From assembly GCA_902621675.1 (NCBI GenBank), contig CACNMX010000006.1, positions 1 through 55,835 of the forward strand: a stretch of DNA of 55,835 bases, read 5' to 3'. The DNA is from an uncultured Prochlorococcus sp. (GTDB taxonomy: Bacteria > Cyanobacteriota > Cyanobacteriia > PCC-6307 > Cyanobiaceae). The number at the start of each line of letters is the position of its first letter. Positions within the stretch are counted from its first letter, which is position 1. Below the pieces are notes generated by a model. It saw nothing but the letters and a program-made list of their open reading frames with translations. It made no database searches and was not told where the DNA came from. The position numbers were made by a program, and so were the translations under genes. Below, piece after piece: positions 50,164 to 55,835 of the stretch.

Positions 50164-51579
50164 TTATTTTTTTTCTTTTTTATTTTGAGTTTTTGTAGTT
50201 TTTGTAGGTTTAGTAGTTTTTGACGCAGTTTTTGTGGCTTTTGTTGTTTTTGAGGTTTTTGTAGTTTTTTCTTTTACTTCAGAATTTTCCTCAAGCCAAA
50301 TGATTAATTTTTCTTTGAGTAAATCGTTAGTTATTACTTCTGTTAATTTTTTAATATCTATTTGTTTTGAAGATTGAGAGATTGCATCTTCATAATCTTT
50401 CATTTTTGAATCAATTTCATCTTGCTCAACTTTTATGTTTTCTGTTTCAGCTAATGCTTTTAAAGCTAAATTTCTTTGAACATTTTTTTCAGCTTGAGGC
50501 CTTGTAGACTCTGCTAATGACTTAACTAATTCCGGAGTGAAAGTAGATTTAACATCAAGACCTTGTTGAGCGAATCTTTGAGCGGTTTGTTCAATATTAT
50601 TCCTCACTTCTATATCAATCATAGATTTTGGAATTTCAGCAACCAATTCGTTTGTTAAGGCATCTAATAAAGCTTCAATTTTGATATCTTTTTGAGTTTT
50701 TTCAAAATTGTCTTTAAGTTGCTTTTCAATATCTTTCTTTAACTCTTTTAATGATTCTTTGTTGCCAGACTGTTTTGCAAAATCGTCATTAAGTTCAGGC
50801 AATTCTTTTTCCTTAAGATCCTTAAGATTTACTTCAAAAATTGCTTCTTTGCCTCTTGAATCCTCATGAGAATAATCATCAGGAAATTTAAGGTTAAGTG
50901 TTTTGGTATCACCAATTTTCATCTTTACGATTCCCTCAACGAAACCTGGAATCATTTTGTTCTTTTCTAACTCAAGATCCATTGATTCACTTGTTCCACC
51001 ATCAATCTCTTTACCAGAATCTTTATATTTCCCTTTGAAACTAACTACAGCAATATCTCCTAATTTTGCTGCTCTATTGGTAACTGGAATAATGTTTGCA
51101 AACTGATTTCTAGATTTTTCTAACGCTTCATCTATTGACTTAGGATCAAACTTTGTCTTTGATATTTCTACACTTAGTCCTTTGGATTTTTTAAGTTTTA
51201 ATTCTGGGGCAACATCAGTTTGAAGAGTAACCTTAAGTGATTTTTCAGGACTAAACTTTGCAAGTAAAGATTCAAATCCATCTACCAATTCTGGCTCACT
51301 TAGTGGCTCTATAGATTTTATTTTTAACGCTTCTTGCCATGATTTATCAATGATTTTTTCCAGAGCAGAAGCATGCAATTGTGTGATGCCAATTCTTTGG
51401 ATTAAGACTTGTTTAGGAATCTTACCAAGTCTAAATCCCGGAATTTTAGCCGAACGACTGATAGAACTGATTGTTTCATTTACACACGTTTTGCATGTCT
51501 CAGATGGTATTTCTAATTCGAATGAAATTCTACTTTGAGGCAGAGGAGTTGTTTTGACTATTAGTGCTTCTTTAGCCAT
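50164..51579 (-). CDS. tig: Trigger factor
   Basis: Ribosome-bound chaperone and prolyl isomerase, 471 residues. The ribosome-docking signature GFRLGKIP is at 48-55. The FKBP domain spans roughly 165-250 (DIAVVSFKGKY onward), followed by the helical arms. The last 34 residues are almost only Lys, Thr, Ser and Ala in KTTK-like repeats, an addition beyond the normal chaperone fold. It is divergent from asd and upstream of clpP and clpX. Confidence 0.96.
   Translation of the reverse strand: MAKEALIVKTTPLPQSRISFELEIPSETCKTCVNETISSISRSAKIPGFRLGKIPKQVLIQRIGITQLHASALEKIIDKSWQEALKIKSIEPLSEPELVDGFESLLAKFSPEKSLKVTLQTDVAPELKLKKSKGLSVEISKTKFDPKSIDEALEKSRNQFANIIPVTNRAAKLGDIAVVSFKGKYKDSGKEIDGGTSESMDLELEKNKMIPGFVEGIVKMKIGDTKTLNLKFPDDYSHEDSRGKEAIFEVNLKDLKEKELPELNDDFAKQSGNKESLKELKKDIEKQLKDNFEKTQKDIKIEALLDALTNELVAEIPKSMIDIEVRNNIEQTAQRFAQQGLDVKSTFTPELVKSLAESTRPQAEKNVQRNLALKALAETENIKVEQDEIDSKMKDYEDAISQSSKQIDIKKLTEVITNDLLKEKLIIWLEENSEVKEKTTKTSKTTKATKTASKTTKPTKTTKTQNKKEKK
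50167..50268 (-). repeat. Degenerate 9-base repeat encoding the K/T-rich tail of trigger factor
   Basis: On the plus strand the unit gtttttgta and variants recur about eight times. On the coding strand these give KTT, KTS, KAT and KPT triplets at residues 438-471. The repeat could vary in length by slippage. It resembles basic histone-H1-like tails in composition only. Confidence 0.6.
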
Positions 51580-51702
51580 GTTTTCTAAGTTATTACTATG
51601 AACCGAATCTTAATTATTTCACATTATGTGATTTCCTTGAAAGTTAATTTTTTGATAAAGTAAAAAAAATAGTCAATCTATTTATAAAAATCATTTTAAA
51701 GT

Positions 51703-52734
51703 GTGAGACAATCTCCGTATTTGCCTAATAGGCCATTAAAAGTTGCTATTTTAGGTTCTTCAGGTGCTGTGGGATCTGAATTACTAAAAATTCTTGAACA
51801 ACGTGATTTCCCAATATCAGAATTGGTCTTGCTTTCATCAGAGCGGTCAGAAGGAAAAAAAATTATTTGGAAAGATGAAGAATTAGTTACAAAAAAAACA
51901 ACTAAGGAAGAATTTAAGAATCTTGATTTAGTTTTGGCTTCAGCTGGCGGAAGTATTTCAAAAAAGTGGTTATCTACCATTATTGATCAAAATGCTTTAC
52001 TGATAGATAATTCAAGTGCTTTCAGATTAGATAAGAACGTTCCTCTTATAGTCCCTGAAGTTAATGCTAGTGACGTACTTAATCATGATGGGGTAATAGC
52101 TAATCCAAACTGCACTACCATTTTGTTGACATTAGTATTAGCTCCATTAAAAAAACTTTCTACTATTCAAAGAGTTATTGTCTCAACATATCAATCTGTC
52201 AGCGGTGCAGGCCAACTAGCGATGGAGGAACTAAAACTTTTAACTGAACAATATCTTCAAGGAAATCCTCAAAAAAGTGAAGTTTTGCCATACTCCCTTG
52301 CTTTTAATTTGTTTTTACATAATTCCCCTATGCTTTCAAATAATTACTGTGAAGAAGAGATGAAAATGGTTAATGAGACAAGGAAAATATTAAATATTGC
52401 TGATTTAAAGCTCTCTGCTACATGTGTTCGAGTCCCAGTTCTGAGAGCACATTCTGAATCGATCAATATTGAATTTGCCGATGTAGTTGAGCCTAAAGAT
52501 GCTCTTGAAGAATTAAAGAAATCTCCTGGAATTGAAATTATTGAGGATTACAAAAATAATAGATTTCCTATGCCAAATGACGTTATGGGAAGTGATAATG
52601 TTGCTGTTGGCAGGCTAAGAACTGATATAAGTCATCCTCATGGATTAGAATTATGGTTATGTGGAGATCAAATAAGAAAAGGAGCAGCTCTGAATGCTGT
52701 TCAAATAGCTGAGTTATTAATTCCAAAAAAATGA
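51703..52734 (+). CDS. asd: Aspartate-semialdehyde dehydrogenase
   Basis: Reduces aspartyl phosphate to the semialdehyde, common to lysine, threonine and methionine synthesis. 343 residues with the NADP loop GSSGAVG at 18-24, the nucleophile Cys137 in NPNCTT and the active-site histidine in VLRAHSES. The start is GTG at 51703. The stop overlaps the dapA start (ATGA), coupling it to the next enzyme of the lysine branch. Confidence 0.97.
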   Translation: MRQSPYLPNRPLKVAILGSSGAVGSELLKILEQRDFPISELVLLSSERSEGKKIIWKDEELVTKKTTKEEFKNLDLVLASAGGSISKKWLSTIIDQNALLIDNSSAFRLDKNVPLIVPEVNASDVLNHDGVIANPNCTTILLTLVLAPLKKLSTIQRVIVSTYQSVSGAGQLAMEELKLLTEQYLQGNPQKSEVLPYSLAFNLFLHNSPMLSNNYCEEEMKMVNETRKILNIADLKLSATCVRVPVLRAHSESINIEFADVVEPKDALEELKKSPGIEIIEDYKNNRFPMPNDVMGSDNVAVGRLRTDISHPHGLELWLCGDQIRKGAALNAVQIAELLIPKK

Positions 52735-53633
52735 TTAAAGACAAAACTGAGTGTAATAATCCACTATTTGGAAGAATATTGACTGCAATGGTTACTCCAT
52801 TCACTGAGAATGGAGATGTAGATTATGAACTAGCTATAAAACTTTCAAATTATCTTTTTGAGAACGGTTCCGATGGAATTGTGTTGTGCGGTACTACTGG
52901 AGAATCTCCGACTCTTTCATGGGCGGAACAACATGATTTATTTATTGCGGTAAAAGGATCTTTGGATGCAAGCTGTAAAGTAATAGTTGGCACTGGTAGC
53001 AATTGTACAAGCGAAGCTGTGGAAGCTACAAAAAAAGCTTACGACTCTGGTGCCGACGGTGCTTTGGTCGTTGTTCCTTATTACAATAAGCCGCCTCAAG
53101 AAGGTCTTTATAAACATTTCAGTTCTATTGCTAAATCTGCAAAGGATTTGCCTCTTATGCTCTACAACATTCCTGGTAGGACTGGATGCAATTTATTACC
53201 TGATACTGTGAAGAAACTTATGGATTTCTCAAATATTCTCAGTATTAAAGCTGCAAGCGGTAGAATAGAGGAAGTAACAGAATTAAGGGCTATTTGTGGC
53301 TCCGAACTCTCTGTATATAGTGGCGACGATTCATTGTTGCTTCCAATGTTATCGGTAGGTGCTGTAGGAGTAGTAAGTGTTGCAAGTCATTTAGTTGGAT
53401 TGCAATTGAAAGAGATGATTCATTCTTTTCAAACTGGAAATGTTTCCAGTGCTCTTGCTATTCATGAAAAACTTCAGCCTCTTTTCAAAGCACTCTTTAT
53501 GACTACTAATCCAATCCCAATTAAAGCTGCTTTGGAGCTATCGGGATGGGATGTAGGTAATCCTAGAAGTCCTTTGTCACCTTTAAACAATGACATGAAA
53601 AAGCAACTATCTTTTATCCTGAATTCCCTATAA
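52731..53633 (+). CDS. dapA: 4-hydroxy-tetrahydrodipicolinate synthase
   Basis: Condenses pyruvate with aspartate semialdehyde, the first committed step to diaminopimelate and lysine. The 300-residue barrel has [10 protein letters not shown] at 54-63, Tyr145 in YNIPGRTG and the Schiff-base Lys173 in SIKAASGR. Its ATG overlaps the asd stop. A short inverted repeat covers its own stop codon. Confidence 0.97.
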   Translation: MIKDKTECNNPLFGRILTAMVTPFTENGDVDYELAIKLSNYLFENGSDGIVLCGTTGESPTLSWAEQHDLFIAVKGSLDASCKVIVGTGSNCTSEAVEATKKAYDSGADGALVVVPYYNKPPQEGLYKHFSSIAKSAKDLPLMLYNIPGRTGCNLLPDTVKKLMDFSNILSIKAASGRIEEVTELRAICGSELSVYSGDDSLLLPMLSVGAVGVVSVASHLVGLQLKEMIHSFQTGNVSSALAIHEKLQPLFKALFMTTNPIPIKAALELSGWDVGNPRSPLSPLNNDMKKQLSFILNSL

Positions 53634-53639
53634 TAGGGA
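53625..53639 (+). terminator. Inverted repeat at the dapA stop codon
   Basis: TCCCTATAATAGGGA is a perfect palindrome of 15 bases spanning the TAA. It could form a five-pair stem with a five-base loop. It is followed by a T/A-rich stretch but no clean T run, so terminator or mRNA-end function is only possible. rnj starts 79 bases after dapA. Confidence 0.3.
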
Positions 53640-53712
53640 TTATATTTAACTTGATAATTAAATTTAAATAAACCTTATTTGATTACAAGCAGGCCTTCAT
53701 AAATTTCAAATT

Positions 53713-55701
53713 ATGCAATCAAGTACAAATTCAACTGTAAATAGATCTACTCATGATTCATCTAGATCTAAAAATAATACTCCAGCTCTACGGGTAATAC
53801 CTCTTGGAGGATTACATGAAATAGGAAAAAACACTTGCGTTTTTGAATATGGTGATGAATTAATGCTTGTTGATGCTGGCCTAGCTTTCCCATCTGATGG
53901 TATGCATGGCGTAAACGTTGTTATGCCTGATACAACTTTTTTAAAAGAAAATCAAAGAAGAATAAAAGGGATGATTGTCACTCACGGGCATGAAGATCAT
54001 ATTGGAGGTATTTCTCATCATCTAAAGCATTTTAATATTCCCATTATTTATGGCCCAAGACTGGCAATGTCAATGCTTAGAGGAAAAATGGAGGAAGCAG
54101 GGGTATCTGATAGAACAACTATACAGACAGTAAATCCTAGAGATGTTGTAAAAGTAGGACAACATTTTTCTGTTGAATTTATTCGAAATACCCATTCTAT
54201 TTGCGATAGCTTTTCTTTAGCAGTTACAACACCTGTTGGCACAATTATTTTCACGGGAGATTTTAAGTTTGATCATATGCCAGTAGATGGAGAGCAATTT
54301 GATATTGAAAGAATGGTGCATTACGGAGAGAAGGGTGTTTTATGCATGTTCAGTGATTCTACTAATGCCGAAGTTCCAGGTTTTTGTCCTTCTGAGAAGA
54401 CTATCTATCCCTCTTTAGAAAAACATATTGCAGAGGCAAAAGAACGAGTTATCCTTACCACTTTTGCTAGTTCTGTGCATAGAGTGACAATGATCTTAGA
54501 ATTGGCGATGAAACATGGAAGAAAGGTCGGTTTGTTAGGTAGATCGATGATAAATGTTATTGCTAAGGCAAGAGATATTGGTTATATGAAATGCCCAGAT
54601 GATTTGTTTGTTCCTATCAAGCAAATTAGAGATTTGCCAGATAGGGAGACCTTGTTATTAATGACGGGTAGTCAAGGAGAACCCCTAGCAGCGTTAAGCA
54701 GAATCTCTCGTGGTGAACATCAGCATGTTCGGCTTAAGACTACTGATACTGTAATATTTTCAGCCAGCCCAATTCCTGGTAATACTATTTCTGTTGTTAA
54801 TACAATAGATAGATTAATGAAACTCGGAGCAAAGGTTGTTTATGGCAAGGGTGAGAATATTCATGTTTCTGGTCATGGTTTTCAAGAAGATCAAAAGTTA
54901 ATGTTGGCACTCGCAAAACCTAAGTTTTTTGTTCCTGTTCATGGAGAACATAGAATGCTTGTTTGTCATGGGAAGAGTGCACAAACTATGGGGGTTCCAA
55001 AGGACAATATCTTAATTATTGAAAATGGAGATGTAGTTGAGTTAACACCTAATTCTATTCAAAAGGGTGATCCTGTAAAAGCTGGTGTTGAACTGCTTGA
55101 TAACTCACGAAATGGGATTGTAGATGCTCGAGTATTAAAGGAAAGGCAGCAATTAGCTGGAGATGGTGTAGTAACTGTTTTAGCTCCTATTAGTACAGAT
55201 GGGAAGATGGTTGCGCCTCCTAGAGTTAATTTGAGAGGAGTTGTTACTACTGCAGAGCCAAGAAAAATGTCTATGTGGACAGAACGAGAAATAAGCTGGG
55301 TCTTAGAAAATAGATGGAAACAATTATCCAGACAAACTGGGCCGAATAATTTTGAGGTAGATTGGATTGGTGTACAAAGAGAAATTGAAAATGGTTTATC
55401 GAGAAGAATGAGAAGAGAATTACAAGTTGAACCACTTATTTTGTGTTTAGTTCAACCTGCTCCAAGTGGAACTCGTGCTTATATTCCAAAGATTACCGAA
55501 GAGCAAAATTTCTCCAATAGAAATAGAAATAATAATAATTTCCATAAGAAATCAAACAATAATAATCATCCTAATAGTTCAAATAACCCACAAAATACCC
55601 AAAAAAGTCCAAAGGTATCACAGAATCCATCAGCTGAGACTGCTACAGAAGATTCATTTGAAGGTAGAACAAGAAGAAGAAGATCTGCTGTAACATCTTA
55701 A
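53713..55701 (+). CDS. rnj: Ribonuclease J
   Basis: Metallo-beta-lactamase/beta-CASP RNase with 5'-exo and endonuclease activity, central to mRNA decay and rRNA processing in cyanobacteria. 662 residues. The zinc motif THGHEDHIGG is at 90-99, and FTGDFKFDHMP at 180-190. Later come HVSGHG and VPVHGEHR. The last roughly 60 residues form an Asn-rich, then Lys/Ser-rich tail ending in an RRRR cluster, beyond the catalytic fold. Its stop overlaps the end of the convergent next gene by four bases. Confidence 0.96.
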   Translation: MQSSTNSTVNRSTHDSSRSKNNTPALRVIPLGGLHEIGKNTCVFEYGDELMLVDAGLAFPSDGMHGVNVVMPDTTFLKENQRRIKGMIVTHGHEDHIGGISHHLKHFNIPIIYGPRLAMSMLRGKMEEAGVSDRTTIQTVNPRDVVKVGQHFSVEFIRNTHSICDSFSLAVTTPVGTIIFTGDFKFDHMPVDGEQFDIERMVHYGEKGVLCMFSDSTNAEVPGFCPSEKTIYPSLEKHIAEAKERVILTTFASSVHRVTMILELAMKHGRKVGLLGRSMINVIAKARDIGYMKCPDDLFVPIKQIRDLPDRETLLLMTGSQGEPLAALSRISRGEHQHVRLKTTDTVIFSASPIPGNTISVVNTIDRLMKLGAKVVYGKGENIHVSGHGFQEDQKLMLALAKPKFFVPVHGEHRMLVCHGKSAQTMGVPKDNILIIENGDVVELTPNSIQKGDPVKAGVELLDNSRNGIVDARVLKERQQLAGDGVVTVLAPISTDGKMVAPPRVNLRGVVTTAEPRKMSMWTEREISWVLENRWKQLSRQTGPNNFEVDWIGVQREIENGLSRRMRRELQVEPLILCLVQPAPSGTRAYIPKITEEQNFSNRNRNNNNFHKKSNNNNHPNSSNNPQNTQKSPKVSQNPSAETATEDSFEGRTRRRRSAVTS

Positions 55702-55835
55702 CTTTTTTCAAAATTTATATAGTTTTTATCCCAAACAATTTTTAAAAACTCTTGCAGATTAATTTGACCTTTATTTTTTTCATAAATTGAAGTTGCTAAT
55801 TTTGTCAGATTTTTAGAACTACATTGCTTTGGAGA
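55698..55835 (-). CDS. C-terminal end of a convergent gene, possibly tilS
   Basis: The minus-strand frame is open from the window edge to the TAA at 55698, giving 45 residues. It begins SPKQCSSKNLTKLATSIYEK and ends NYINFEKS. The four bases TTAA serve as stop region for both this gene and rnj. In related genomes I recall the tRNA-Ile lysidine synthetase gene (tilS) next to rnj. The fragment alone does not show a motif that proves it. Confidence 0.5.
   Translation of the reverse strand, partial: SPKQCSSKNLTKLATSIYEKNKGQINLQEFLKIVWDKNYINFEKS

Overview
The window is a strongly AT-rich, gene-dense stretch of bacterial chromosome. It carries a set of genes typical of cyanobacteria: sqdB and sqdX for sulfolipid, a DesC-type acyl-lipid desaturase, a plastoquinone-type chorismate lyase, a Ycf37-like TPR protein, a group 2 sigma-70 factor, RNase J and a phytol/dolichol-kinase-like protein. 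With very short or overlapping gene junctions, small intergenic gaps and no insertion sequences, this points to a high-light Prochlorococcus or a very close relative. The organism is an inference from gene content and style, since no rRNA is present.

Layout. 1-8.6 kb: aconitase B (3' end outside the window), DAHP synthase, phytol-kinase-like protein, sigma factor, polyphosphate kinase and an MFS transporter. 8.6-14.5 kb: the siroheme/B12 methyltransferase faces a minus-strand run pyrG-queE-queC-pabB-pabC that joins CTP, 7-deazaguanine and folate synthesis. 14.5-20.2 kb: aspS, gcvT, speB, speE and mazG, all minus. 20.3-24.3 kb: tRNA-Val(UAC), an IscA/HesB-like protein, valS, a TVP38-family membrane protein and a 50-residue ORF. 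24.4-28.0 kb: the most accessory-looking stretch, with a T4-type ATP-dependent DNA ligase, a membrane-anchored unknown, an SprT-like metalloprotease, a charged unknown and chorismate lyase. 28-33 kb: mnmG, dnaB, rplI, desC. 33-38.7 kb: a cyanobacterial unknown, a Met-gamma-lyase-like PLP enzyme, gcvH, gcvP and a small unknown. 38.7-43.2 kb: sqdB-sqdX and rpmI-rplT-ycf37-thiG. 43.3-46.2 kb: a SpoIID-domain protein and a family 2 glycosyltransferase. 46.2-51.6 kb: tig-clpP-clpX and dnaX. 51.7-55.8 kb: asd-dapA-rnj and the tail of a convergent gene.

How the genes connect. pabB/pabC supply folate, which the T-protein GcvT needs; GcvH and GcvP lie about 17 kb away on the other strand. asd and dapA are consecutive lysine/diaminopimelate steps. 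Trigger factor, ClpP and ClpX form the usual proteostasis cluster. DnaB, DnaX, the ligase and the SprT-like protein serve replication or repair.

No CRISPR array, prophage, transposon or attachment site is visible, and no gene-free stretch exceeds about 300 bases. Most of the window is ordinary core genome. The points worth a second look are local: the ligase/SprT neighbourhood, an A8 run in dnaX placed where slippage would give a gamma-sized product, the missing start codon of chorismate lyase, the repeat tails of trigger factor and RNase J, and small unannotated-looking ORFs.
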